Made by a program: the position numbers and the translations under genes. This document shows positions 7,099 through 14,068 of a DNA stretch of 23,056 nucleotides, one piece after another (the stretch's first letter is position 1; each line of letters starts with the position of its first letter). Origin of the DNA: an uncultured Brachyspira sp. (lineage in GTDB: Bacteria; Cyanobacteriota; Vampirovibrionia; Gastranaerophilales; Gastranaerophilaceae); the NCBI GenBank assembly GCA_900321895.1, contig ONYB01000084.1:1-23056 (forward strand). Direction: 5' to 3'. Below the pieces are notes generated by a model, which was not told the origin of the DNA, did no database searches, and worked only from the letters and a program-made list of their open reading frames with translations.

Positions 7099-7899
7099 AT
7101 GTCAAGAAAACCTATTATTGCAGGTAACTGGAAAATGAACTTGCTCAAATCTGAAGCAAAATCAGTATTTGAAGGTGTTAAAAACTTTGTAAAAGATTAT
7201 ACAGCAAAAGAATTGCCAACTGTAGTTATCGCACCTGTATTTACATCAATTTCAGCTGTAGAAGCTGTTAAATGTGATTGCGGTTGCGGTGGAAACAAAA
7301 TTTCTATCGCAGGTCAAAACTGCCACTGGGAAAAATCAGGTGCTTTCACAGGTGAAATTTCTGTTGAAATGTTAAAAGATGCAGGCTGTGACTACGTTAT
7401 TATCGGTCACTCTGAAAGAAGACAATACTTCTCAGAAACAGATGAAATGATTAACAAAAAAGCAAAAGCTATCTTGGCAGGCGGTTTGTTGCCAATCATC
7501 TGCTGTGGTGAAACTCTTGAACAAAGAGAATCAGGTGTAACAGATTCTTGGATTGCAGGTCAAATCAAAGCTGCTTTGGAAGGTATTTCTTCTGAAGATG
7601 TTGCAAAATCAGTTATCGCTTACGAACCAATCTGGGCTATCGGCACAGGCAAAACTTGCGATTCTGACGAAGCAAACAGAGTTATTGCTATGATTAGAAA
7701 CGTTGTTAAAGAAGTTGCAGGAGCTGAAGCAGCTGATTCTATTAGAATTCTTTATGGCGGTTCTGTAAAACCTAACACAATCGCTGAACAAATGTCTAAA
7801 TCAGACATCGACGGTGCTTTGGTTGGCGGAGCTTCTCTAAAAGCAGAAAGCTTCAACGAAATTATTGCTAACACAATGAAAGTTGCTTGTCACGCATAA
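7099..7899 (+). CDS. tpiA: Triosephosphate isomerase
   Basis: Interconverts dihydroxyacetone phosphate and glyceraldehyde 3-phosphate in glycolysis and gluconeogenesis; cytosolic TIM barrel. All catalytic residues are visible: Asn10 and Lys12 (AGNWKMN), His104 (IIGHSERR) and Glu176 (AYEPIWAIGTGK, with the mobile loop after it). The phosphate-binding YGGSV is at 219-223. At 266 residues it is slightly longer than the usual ~250; the extra length includes a short Cys/Gly insertion (CDCGCGG, 59-65) after the second beta-strand region. Codon choice is more uniform (many GAA, AAA, GCT) than in neighbours, as expected for a highly expressed gene. Strong RBS; single-gene unit with its own promoter and terminator. 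Confidence 0.98.
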   Translation: MSRKPIIAGNWKMNLLKSEAKSVFEGVKNFVKDYTAKELPTVVIAPVFTSISAVEAVKCDCGCGGNKISIAGQNCHWEKSGAFTGEISVEMLKDAGCDYVIIGHSERRQYFSETDEMINKKAKAILAGGLLPIICCGETLEQRESGVTDSWIAGQIKAALEGISSEDVAKSVIAYEPIWAIGTGKTCDSDEANRVIAMIRNVVKEVAGAEAADSIRILYGGSVKPNTIAEQMSKSDIDGALVGGASLKAESFNEIIANTMKVACHA

Positions 7900-7943
7900 T
7901 TTACAGACAAACGATTTTAACAAAAAGGCAAACATTATATGAA

Positions 7944-7992
7944 CTAAACCCTAAAGCCGAACAAAATAAAAAAGTCGGTTTTAGGGTTTTAG
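7944..7992. terminator. Long hairpin between tpiA and hipA, probable bidirectional terminator
   Basis: CTAAACCCTAAAGCCGA (7944-7960) pairs with 7975-7992, with one bulged T (7987) and one G-U pair, around a 14-nt A-rich loop. T-rich sequence flanks both sides, although neither tract is a clean T-run. The position between convergent tpiA and hipA supports termination from both directions. Confidence 0.7.
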
Positions 7993-8015
7993 TTTACATT
8001 ATAGCCGCTTTTTTA

Positions 8016-9236
8016 TTAAAAATTTTTCAAATTTCTTGTGCAGTTTTCTGAAACCACTTGCAAAATCTTTTCTCCCACGGAGTTTTCAAATGTTTCTGAA
8101 ACCTCTTTGACAATGTCGGGTAAAATTTCGCATTGATTTTTTAGAATTTTCTTGATTTGGGTGTAGCTTATCCCGATGTCTTTTGCCATTCTTTCAAAAT
8201 GTCTCGGGTAAATCTTGTCGCTTTCGTAGTAGCCCCCGATTTTCATTGCCATTTTCTGTGATAATTCAGGGTAAACGCTTGTGCACAAAATATCGTAAGC
8301 TGGTGCAAATGCCGTTGTGTCGTCGTCGTAATGTAAAATTGAGAAATTTTTGCCGTGAGCGTCGTTGTTGCCGATTAAGTAGTTGAATATCATCATTTCT
8401 ACAAATTGCTTAATCGCAACCGCAGGTTTTGTCGTGCTTTTTAGAATTTCTATACATCTTTTAAAATCTACTCCGCCTTCGGATTGGTATTTGTAAGCAC
8501 TCGGAATATTTGAGGCTTGGCAAAAATCCTCCTGATGTATTCGTCTGATTTTGCCGTCTTTTATTTCTCGGTCATACCGCTCAATCAAAAAATATTTTGT
8601 ATTATTTGCCTTGCCTATCTCTATTTTTGGAATACTAATCCCTATTTTTTCGGCGGATTTCAAACAAATATACTCGTTTTCAATCGTTTCGCCAAACCCC
8701 TGTATTGCTGGTTTTAGAATATTCGTTGACGGAATTGTGTCGTCAGGAATTGCAATTTTGTTCTTAATCATAACGACTGCGGTTTTGTCTTGTGCACCGG
8801 CTAAAGACAACCGCTTGTCAGAACCAACTGCTAACGGTTTTTTAGGCAATTCATTTATGTATTTTTCAAGTTCTGTTTCTGATAAAATTTTTCCTTTTAT
8901 CCTGTGAAATTCTTTTAAATTTTTAGGCTTATCTTTAAAAAATGCGACAGCTCCCGCACAGTCGTAGCCGATAGCTTGAAGTAGTGAAAAATCATTTTTC
9001 GGGTTAATTCCGTATCTTTTCCCGATAAAAACTCTGACCTGTTCGCTTTCGGGCAACAATCCGTTAAAAAAGCCTTTGCAATCTTTGTTTGGGTAAATAT
9101 TTTCTCTAAGCGGCAAACTCAAGGAGAGGGCACGCTTTGCTTTTTTGTCGTATTGAAAGCAAATTCCACCGTTGGAGTCTTTTGACAAAACCCCGATGAA
9201 ATCCTTGTTTAAATAAACATTTAATAAATCGCTCAT
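8016..9236 (-). CDS. hipA: HipA-type toxin, Ser/Thr protein kinase
   Basis: Toxin of a HipBA-type system. E. coli HipA phosphorylates glutamyl-tRNA synthetase and causes persistence; the target here is unknown. The 406 residues show the N-terminal HipA subdomain, the glycine-rich loop LSLAGAQDK (143-151, Ser144 aligning with the autophosphorylated loop Ser of HipA), STNILKP (170-176, candidate ATP-binding Lys175), RRIHQEDFCQ (231-240), the catalytic loop NYLIGNNDAHGKN (285-297, Asp292) and APAYDIL (311-317, metal-binding Asp315). All kinase motifs are intact, so it is probably active. It lies 16 nt downstream of hipB in the same operon and ends near a shared terminator. Confidence 0.95.
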   Translation of the reverse strand: MSDLLNVYLNKDFIGVLSKDSNGGICFQYDKKAKRALSLSLPLRENIYPNKDCKGFFNGLLPESEQVRVFIGKRYGINPKNDFSLLQAIGYDCAGAVAFFKDKPKNLKEFHRIKGKILSETELEKYINELPKKPLAVGSDKRLSLAGAQDKTAVVMIKNKIAIPDDTIPSTNILKPAIQGFGETIENEYICLKSAEKIGISIPKIEIGKANNTKYFLIERYDREIKDGKIRRIHQEDFCQASNIPSAYKYQSEGGVDFKRCIEILKSTTKPAVAIKQFVEMMIFNYLIGNNDAHGKNFSILHYDDDTTAFAPAYDILCTSVYPELSQKMAMKIGGYYESDKIYPRHFERMAKDIGISYTQIKKILKNQCEILPDIVKEVSETFENSVGEKILQVVSENCTRNLKNF

Positions 9237-9252
9237 AATTTACCCTTTTTAC

Positions 9253-9459
9253 TTAACCCTTGAGCTCAAGCTTCAGTCCCAACATTTGGCAAACCTTTAG
9301 AACTTTGCCTATTTGGGCGGTTTCTTTGCCGTATTCCAAGTCGACAATAAATCGCACTCCGACATCTGCTGAAATTGCTAAATCAGCTTGAGTCAACCCC
9401 TGTGATTTCCTTGCGTCCTTTACGATTTCGCCTAATTCAGCAACATTTTCAATAATCAT
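9253..9459 (-). CDS. hipB: HipB-type antitoxin, XRE-family DNA-binding protein
   Basis: Neutralises HipA and represses the operon by binding its operators. The 68 residues have a helix-turn-helix at about 14-45 (KSQGLTQADLA, then the VGVRFIVDLEYGK recognition region), ending in a beta-strand (LKLELKG) that in this family helps dimerise. It is shorter than E. coli HipB (88 residues) and lacks the long C-terminal tail. First gene of the hipBA operon. The ATG at 9459 is 3 nt from operator O1, whose arm also contains the AAAGG ribosome binding site, so repressor binding would block both transcription and leader exposure. Confidence 0.93.
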   Translation of the reverse strand: MIIENVAELGEIVKDARKSQGLTQADLAISADVGVRFIVDLEYGKETAQIGKVLKVCQMLGLKLELKG

Positions 9460-9461
9460 AA

Positions 9462-9483
9462 AATTTTACCTTTCGGTAAAATT
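9462..9483. promoter_or_regulatory. hipBA operator O1
   Basis: Inverted repeat AATTTTACC (9462-9470), TTTC spacer, GGTAAAATT (9475-9483). It overlaps the downstream edge of the -10, the predicted transcription start (~9474) and the ribosome binding site of hipB. It shares the core TTTACC-N4-GGTAAA with O2 and O3. Confidence 0.85.
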
Positions 9484-9508
9484 ATAACAATTTCCCCATA
9501 AAAGTCAA
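9481..9508 (-). promoter_or_regulatory. hipBA promoter
   Basis: Read on the minus strand: -35 TTGACT (9503-9508), 16-nt spacer, perfect -10 TATAAT (9481-9486). This is the closest match to consensus in the window. It is bracketed by O1 on the downstream side and O2 directly behind the -35. Confidence 0.8.
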
Positions 9509-9509
9509 G

Positions 9510-9535
9510 TAAATTTTACCGCTCGGTAAAATTTA
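9510..9535. promoter_or_regulatory. hipBA operator O2
   Basis: The longest of the three palindromes: 11-bp arms (9510-9520 and 9525-9535) around GCTC, all pairs matched. It abuts the -35 element (9503-9508). Confidence 0.85.
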
Positions 9536-9564
9536 GGTCAAAATTGGGTTATTTTGGATCAAAA

Positions 9565-9580
9565 TTTACCGAACGGTAAA
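9565..9580. promoter_or_regulatory. Third HipB-type operator O3
   Basis: Core TTTACC (9565-9570), GAAC, GGTAAA (9575-9580), with one mismatch when the arms are extended. Its centre lies exactly 50 bp from O2, as O2's does from O1, placing it about 100 bp upstream of the predicted start. Confidence 0.75.
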
Positions 9581-9678
9581 ATTTTTAAAACAAATAAAAA
9601 TGGAATTTTCCCGTCCTGCAAGTGTTTTGCCTAATTCTAAAATAAACGAATTAAGTTTTGAAAATCCAAAATTTTACC

Positions 9679-10770
9679 TTAATCTATGTGGCTGTTCTTT
9701 TCGCTGTCAGCAAGAATTTTCCCTTTGAGGGCAAGGCATCCGCTGTATAAAAGTGTCATTGCCGCAACTCCGATTGCAGCCCAGCCCGTGCGAGAAATTC
9801 CTCTTTTAGGTTTTGGTTGAAAGAATAAATTGTCGGCGTTTTTGTAAAAGATTTTTTCAATGAGTTCTTCTGATTTTTCGCCAAAGTTTTTGCGGATTGC
9901 CTCTTTTGTGTCGTGGACAACCCTAGCGTAAAGTCCGTCTTCTCTTGAGTATTCGGCAATCGGAGCGTCCGTTCCGAAAAGTAATCTGTCGGTTTTGTCG
10001 CCCTTTGAGGTGTTCATAAGTCGCTTGATTGCCGCAACAAGGTTAGGTTTTTCAGGGTTTCTGAAATCTACCCACGAAATGTCGGCGTAAAGGTTTGCGT
10101 CCCCTCTCTCGATTGATTTTAGCATTACATCAACGGCTTTTGAGTGAGATTCGCCCCAGCCTGCTCCCATGTGTCCCAAAATTACTGGAGTTTTCGGAGC
10201 TTTTTTAGCAGATTTGTAAATCAATTCAGGGTCAGACGGGTTAAGGTTGTCTTTAAGGCAAGCACCCGTATTGTTGTCGACATTCACTTGAGAGTGGAAC
10301 AGGCATGGAAGTCCGTTTTTCTGTGCAAATTTCAAATACGGAACGTATCTTTCGTCCGATGCCGCAAGTCCGCTTGAGAGCGGGTGAAATTTCAATCCGA
10401 CAAAAGCATTCGGATTTTCTTTAAAAAGTTTTTTGATGTTTTTTACATCGCCTGTTTTGGGTTGGCAGACTGCCAACGGAGCAGTTTTACCGTTTGTTTG
10501 ACATTGTTCTAAAAGGATCTTGTTGCCGGAAATTTCGTCCAAAATCGGTTTGCCGTTTTCTTCTTTTATGCAGTCCAAATTTGAAACTATAACCTTGGAA
10601 ATCTCGTCACCGCCCTCTTTTACACGATTAGCTTTTTCAAAAATGTCACCGATTGTATATGGTTCAGCCCCGTCGGCTTTGCCGTAAGTAGGCTTATCCC
10701 AGTGTCCCGTGTGGGTGTGTATATCAATAATTTTTCCTGTAAAAGATACGTTTGTAATTTTATTCAACAT
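9679..10770 (-). CDS. Amidohydrolase-superfamily metal-dependent hydrolase with a C-terminal membrane anchor
   Basis: A TIM-barrel metal hydrolase of the amidohydrolase-related (PF04909-like) or TatD-like type; substrate unknown. In 363 residues: DIHTH (His18, His20), KFHP (Lys127, His129), His159, LGHMG (His200) and FGTDAP (Asp268) give a near-complete metal-ligand set. Residues ~328-348 are a hydrophobic helix after basic PKPKRG, so the protein is probably tail-anchored with a short charged end. The N-terminus NVSFTGK resembles short motifs I recall in Gastranaerophilales proteins. The start overlaps the end of the 692-residue gene by 11 nt and is preceded by AGGAG (10780-10784) with a 9-nt spacer, so the two are translationally coupled. 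Confidence 0.85.
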   Translation of the reverse strand: MLNKITNVSFTGKIIDIHTHTGHWDKPTYGKADGAEPYTIGDIFEKANRVKEGGDEISKVIVSNLDCIKEENGKPILDEISGNKILLEQCQTNGKTAPLAVCQPKTGDVKNIKKLFKENPNAFVGLKFHPLSSGLAASDERYVPYLKFAQKNGLPCLFHSQVNVDNNTGACLKDNLNPSDPELIYKSAKKAPKTPVILGHMGAGWGESHSKAVDVMLKSIERGDANLYADISWVDFRNPEKPNLVAAIKRLMNTSKGDKTDRLLFGTDAPIAEYSREDGLYARVVHDTKEAIRKNFGEKSEELIEKIFYKNADNLFFQPKPKRGISRTGWAAIGVAAMTLLYSGCLALKGKILADSEKNSHID

Positions 10771-12838
10771 GTAAAAAATCTCCTAAGTACGGATCGTTGT
10801 CCGCTCTTCTTTCAATAATTTCCTGTCCTACACTGCAAGGGGATGACAATATGCCTGATGCCCAGTTACAAGCAAACCTCGAGTAATCCTCTCCTCGAGC
10901 TTCGCAGTTATCGGCAAGTTTTTTATACAATCTTGATGCTTCGTGCACCATGTCATTAATTTTCACATAAATTCTGTAAGGTTCGGCACTTTCAGGTTTT
11001 TGAGGCTCTGTTGTAAATATTTTCTGAACATAATTCATATTGTCATAATCTTGTTTTTTGTTGATGTATTCAATATTTTTTTGTTGAAGGTTTTCAAAAA
11101 TGAATTTATTTTTGTCGCATTCGGCGATTGAATGTTGAACCCCATTGATTTTCAATTTCTCCAACATGTTGGAAGAAAGTTCATTTAAAGCTGAATTGTA
11201 GCACTGTTCAGCTTTTTTGAGATCGCCTTTTTTTGTGTACAAGTCGCCGAGAGCCTCAAGCGGTTTGTAACCGTGCAAGCCCGCAACTCTTTCTAAATCA
11301 ACTGCATATTGCAAAACGTGTTCTGCGTCGTTGGTTTTGCCACTTTTGATTAATTCTTGGCTTTCCTTTAGAAGTTCTTTAATTTCTTTCGGGTGTTTTG
11401 AATAAAGCGTTTCCTCGTCGAAATAGCCTCGTTCCATATATCTTTCGTGGGTTTCGACATCTTTTTTAATGGCGTTGAAAATTGAGAAACAACTGCCCCA
11501 CATTGAAAGCACGCTTGGTCTTCCGCTACCTTCACAGTCGCAATTCGGATAAATTACTTCGCCGTTCCCGTTTTCTCTGAAATAAAGTTGAAGGTTGGAG
11601 TCTATGTAATCGCCCTTCAAATCCATCTTGTTGTAATCTCGTTCATTTTGCGGGAAGATGTCCGATACTTTGAAAAGTTTGTCCCTGAACGGTTCTCTGC
11701 TTTGATTGTTCCAAATCGCATCTTTAAAGTTTTGGGTGGTTTCTTCGTCTGCAAGAACTTCTTTGAGCGGTCTGCCGACAAATCTTGCGATGTCTTGGAC
11801 TTCGTCATTTGCAGGAAATTCTTCAAACGGATAGTCTACGGTTTTTGTGTCGTGGTAGCCGTAGCCTTTGAGGTTTCCGTTTTCATCCCTGATTGGTGAA
11901 AAGTTGTAAACGCCACGCTCACCGCTTTTTATGCTTGAGTCGTAAGCCGAATAAATATAATCTTCTTCCCCTGTTTTATCCTTGAGGTTGACGACATTTG
12001 CGTCAGAGAGGTTCAAGAGGTTGAAATCGTACCAGCCGTTGCCCTCAATTTCTTTTCTCAAGTTGTTGATTACGTTGTTTTTGTCTTCACCTGTTGAAAT
12101 ATAGTTGTACAATTCAGGTTTGAGATTTCTTTGTTCCGTAAGCCATTTTATAGAGGCATATTCAGGGTGTCCTGCCGCAATGTAGACTTTTGTATTCGGC
12201 TTTTTCATTAATTCGTTAATCTGATAAATTACGCCGTAAGTTTTTTCTAAACCTTGTCCGTTCGGATCCATGTAGTTTATAAATTCCCTGTATTGGTTCG
12301 GGTTTTCGTAAATTCTTTTCAAAAACTCAATAACTTCGTTCTTTTTAGTTCTGATATTTTGTTGGTTAAGGATAGTGTGTGTTCCCATAACCGCATTCAT
12401 TTGAGCTTCAAGGTTTTGGAACGGAACACTTGCAAGTATTGGAATTGCGACATAAGTTCCTTTGTGGTAGTTGTCTTCTATAAGTCCGTTTGGTGAATTA
12501 AGTTCTTTCAGTTTCCATTCAAGGCTTTCCATTTGCTTGAGGTTTGGGTTTCTGTAATTAGTATCAACATATTTGTTGTGAATGTCCCATTTGTTGTCGC
12601 TTACGGATTTTGCAAAATGGTTCATGTTGTCCGAGTGAATCCCTCCGTCAACGACATAAACGCTGTAACCCATAAAGGACAATGGTTTGGTACTCGTTGC
12701 GGGTGATGTTAGAATAGGGCTGCTATTCTTTACAAAAGTGTCAGGCATGCTACCATAATTTATATGTGTCGAATTTTGTGATTGCTTGTTTTGTATATTG
12801 TTGATACTGTTTAAGAAACTTACACTTTGAACTTTCAC
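10760..12838 (-). CDS. Large protein of unknown function with a TPR-like segment
   Basis: Not recognised. 692 residues, no signal peptide or clear membrane segment. Residues 1-50 are Asn/Ser-rich and probably disordered, leading to PLSFMGY (52-58), similar to the N-terminal motif of the downstream hydrolase. A mixed alpha/beta region follows (about 57-335), with YVVDGGIHSDN and VYIAAGHPEYASIKWL as its most conserved-looking parts. CDCEG and WGSC (433-450) lie in the middle. Residues ~486-558 form helical repeats, including a good TPR-like unit LEALGDLYTKKGDLKKAEQC (from 527). The rest is helical. The start is GTG at 12838, supported by AAGGAG 7 nt upstream. First gene of a two-gene unit with the amidohydrolase. 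Confidence 0.8.
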   Translation of the reverse strand: MKVQSVSFLNSINNIQNKQSQNSTHINYGSMPDTFVKNSSPILTSPATSTKPLSFMGYSVYVVDGGIHSDNMNHFAKSVSDNKWDIHNKYVDTNYRNPNLKQMESLEWKLKELNSPNGLIEDNYHKGTYVAIPILASVPFQNLEAQMNAVMGTHTILNQQNIRTKKNEVIEFLKRIYENPNQYREFINYMDPNGQGLEKTYGVIYQINELMKKPNTKVYIAAGHPEYASIKWLTEQRNLKPELYNYISTGEDKNNVINNLRKEIEGNGWYDFNLLNLSDANVVNLKDKTGEEDYIYSAYDSSIKSGERGVYNFSPIRDENGNLKGYGYHDTKTVDYPFEEFPANDEVQDIARFVGRPLKEVLADEETTQNFKDAIWNNQSREPFRDKLFKVSDIFPQNERDYNKMDLKGDYIDSNLQLYFRENGNGEVIYPNCDCEGSGRPSVLSMWGSCFSIFNAIKKDVETHERYMERGYFDEETLYSKHPKEIKELLKESQELIKSGKTNDAEHVLQYAVDLERVAGLHGYKPLEALGDLYTKKGDLKKAEQCYNSALNELSSNMLEKLKINGVQHSIAECDKNKFIFENLQQKNIEYINKKQDYDNMNYVQKIFTTEPQKPESAEPYRIYVKINDMVHEASRLYKKLADNCEARGEDYSRFACNWASGILSSPCSVGQEIIERRADNDPYLGDFLHVE

Positions 12839-12931
12839 TTTAAACTCCTTGTGTGTCTATCTTGTGTGCATGGTATTTTATAACCTGAAAACGAAAAAAC
12901 TTGCTACATGTTTAATAAATATTAAGCAATA

Positions 12932-13345
12932 TTAAAACATTGTAGGTATCATTGGGAACTGCATAAGACCGTTTTGTGCATCATCCAGAGATTTTGGGAA
13001 GGAATAGTAGTCCGTTGTTGCAGGTTTGCCCGTAGTGTTTGTTTTGTTGGCGGTTTGAGTAGATGGGTCGCCGATTTTTTTGATAACTTTCTTTTCGGTA
13101 TTGACAGGTTTTGGTCTTCTGAACCCGTTGCTGTCAAATTCTCTATCAATAAAACTTTCAAAGGTCTCTTTTTCCGTCGGATCTGCCGGTTTAAGTTTTT
13201 GTTGAGCCTTCACAGCCTGATTGTGCCCGAAATCACTCGGGGTGAAATCCATAAACGAGGATGTGTCCCCTTCGTAATCATCGTATGCCAAAACTGTCGG
13301 TGCTAAAAGCGATAACGCAAATATTAATAACAAAACTTTTTTCAT
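12932..13345 (-). CDS. Small exported protein of unknown function
   Basis: 137 residues. The N-terminus is a textbook Sec signal peptide: MKK, a Leu/Ile/Ala-rich core, and a likely cleavage after APTVLA (around residue 20), leaving a mature protein of about 117 residues that starts with acidic YDDYEGD. The mature part is polar, Lys/Thr/Pro-rich and low in complexity, ending PMIPTMF. There is no lipobox Cys. Start: a TTG two codons upstream (13351) is possible, but AGGGG (13352-13356) is 6 nt from the ATG at 13345 and the MKK start fits a signal peptide. No family recognised. Divergent from the toxin-antitoxin operon. Confidence 0.75.
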   Translation of the reverse strand: MKKVLLLIFALSLLAPTVLAYDDYEGDTSSFMDFTPSDFGHNQAVKAQQKLKPADPTEKETFESFIDREFDSNGFRRPKPVNTEKKVIKKIGDPSTQTANKTNTTGKPATTDYYSFPKSLDDAQNGLMQFPMIPTMF

Positions 13346-13406
13346 CTGCAACCCCTATTTTTCCAACAATCTAGCATAAAAATTTTGTTTATACAAGTAA
13401 ATTTTT

Positions 13407-13445
13407 TGTGGGAAAATTGAATTTCCCACTTGAAAATTTCCCACA
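13407..13445. promoter_or_regulatory. Repeated TGTGGGAAA/TTTCCCAC operator cluster of the second toxin-antitoxin operon
   Basis: Three copies of an 8-bp element: GTGGGAAA at 13408-13415, and TTTCCCAC at 13422-13429 and 13437-13444. The first and second form an inverted repeat; the second and third are direct, 15 bp apart, on either side of the -35. Extending by one base, copies one and three are a 9-bp inverted pair (TGTGGGAAA, TTTCCCACA). This is a likely autoregulatory site for the antitoxin. Confidence 0.65.
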
Positions 13446-13458
13446 AGTTCGATATAAT
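13430..13458 (+). promoter_or_regulatory. Promoter of the antitoxin-toxin operon
   Basis: -35 TTGAAA (13430-13435), 17-nt spacer, perfect -10 TATAAT (13453-13458). The -35 is sandwiched between two TTTCCCAC elements, so a bound repressor would exclude RNA polymerase. Confidence 0.75.
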
Positions 13459-13477
13459 AAAATTAGGAGGCAAAAAG

Positions 13478-13735
13478 ATGTCAGTACCTGCAAAAAATTT
13501 GAAATTAGACAGTAAAAAAAGAATTACTCTCGGGAAATTTGTCAAGAGTGATGTAACTTCTTATGACGTTGAGTTGAAAGAAAACGGTGTAATTGTTTTG
13601 TATCCGAAAGTCGAAATTCCGGCAGAAGAAGTCTGGCTTTTCAAAAATAAAACTGCTATGGACTCCGTAAAAAGAGGATTAGAGAACTCCAAAAATAACG
13701 AAGTTGTTGAGTTGGAAGAAAATTTTTGGGAATAA
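13478..13735 (+). CDS. Type II antitoxin, AbrB-like N-terminus
   Basis: Probable antitoxin of the RelE/ParE-type toxin encoded 3 nt downstream. 85 residues: the N-terminal half (LDSKKRITLGKF, then ENGVIVLYPK) looks like an AbrB/SpoVT-type swapped-hairpin DNA-binding fold, and the acidic C-terminal half (from EEVWLF to EENFWE) would wrap the toxin. The family assignment is from pattern, not a search. Start: the reading frame is open from 13430, but a perfect AGGAGG (13465-13470) is 7 nt before the ATG at 13478, and the promoter -10 (13453-13458) would lie inside the longer version. Expected to repress its own promoter via the repeated elements at 13407-13445. Confidence 0.75.
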   Translation: MSVPAKNLKLDSKKRITLGKFVKSDVTSYDVELKENGVIVLYPKVEIPAEEVWLFKNKTAMDSVKRGLENSKNNEVVELEENFWE

Positions 13736-13738
13736 AAA

Positions 13739-14029
13739 ATGTACGAAATAAAATACTCTCGAGAAGCTGTAGAAAATTTGCGTGACTTGAAAAAGTCGGG
13801 CAATGTTTTGAAGTTGAAGAAAATAAAATCTGCTCTTGACAAAATTCAACAAGACCCGAGGCATCCTGGGTTGCATACCCACAAATATCAATCTTTTTCA
13901 ACTTATGACGGTGAAGACGTTTTTCAATCTTATGTGGAGAACCGTACCTCCGGAGCGTTCAGAATTTTTTGGCATTATGGCAAAGGCAAAGATGTTATTA
14001 CAATAATCGCAATTACGCCACATCCGTAA
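13739..14029 (+). CDS. RelE/ParE-family toxin
   Basis: 96 residues with the outline of the RelE/ParE fold: a beta-strand start (MYEIKYSREAVENL), two helices rich in Lys and Leu (residues ~10-40), then antiparallel strands with GAFRIFWHYG (67-76) and the terminal VITIIAITPHP. Members either cleave ribosome-bound mRNA (RelE-like) or poison gyrase (ParE-like); the sequence alone does not decide, although the basic/aromatic surface (Arg70, Phe72, His74, Lys77) is compatible with RNA cleavage. The order antitoxin then toxin with a 3-nt gap is typical of a coupled operon. No frameshift is seen, so it is likely intact. Confidence 0.8.
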   Translation: MYEIKYSREAVENLRDLKKSGNVLKLKKIKSALDKIQQDPRHPGLHTHKYQSFSTYDGEDVFQSYVENRTSGAFRIFWHYGKGKDVITIIAITPHP

Positions 14030-14033
14030 AAAT

Positions 14034-14062
14034 TTGCATTGGAGCGGATTTTTTAATAAAAT
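14034..14062 (+). promoter_or_regulatory. Promoter of pabBC, predicted leaderless start
   Basis: -35 TTGCAT (14034-14039), 17-nt spacer, -10 TAAAAT (14057-14062). Six bases then lead to the ATG at 14069, which would therefore be the first base of the transcript. There is no Shine-Dalgarno sequence near the ATG. Confidence 0.5.
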
Positions 14063-14068
14063 TTCTGT

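Noticed and set aside
9671..9678. ATTTTACC, a possible fourth HipB half-site
   Set aside because: Only one arm; the expected GGTAAA is absent after a 4-base gap, and it is not on the 50-bp spacing. Likewise the TTTTACC near position 64.
9600..9728. 42-codon plus-strand ORF starting in the hipBA upstream region and running into the 3' end of the amidohydrolase gene
   Set aside because: No ribosome binding site, overlaps a well-supported gene on the other strand, and the composition looks incidental.
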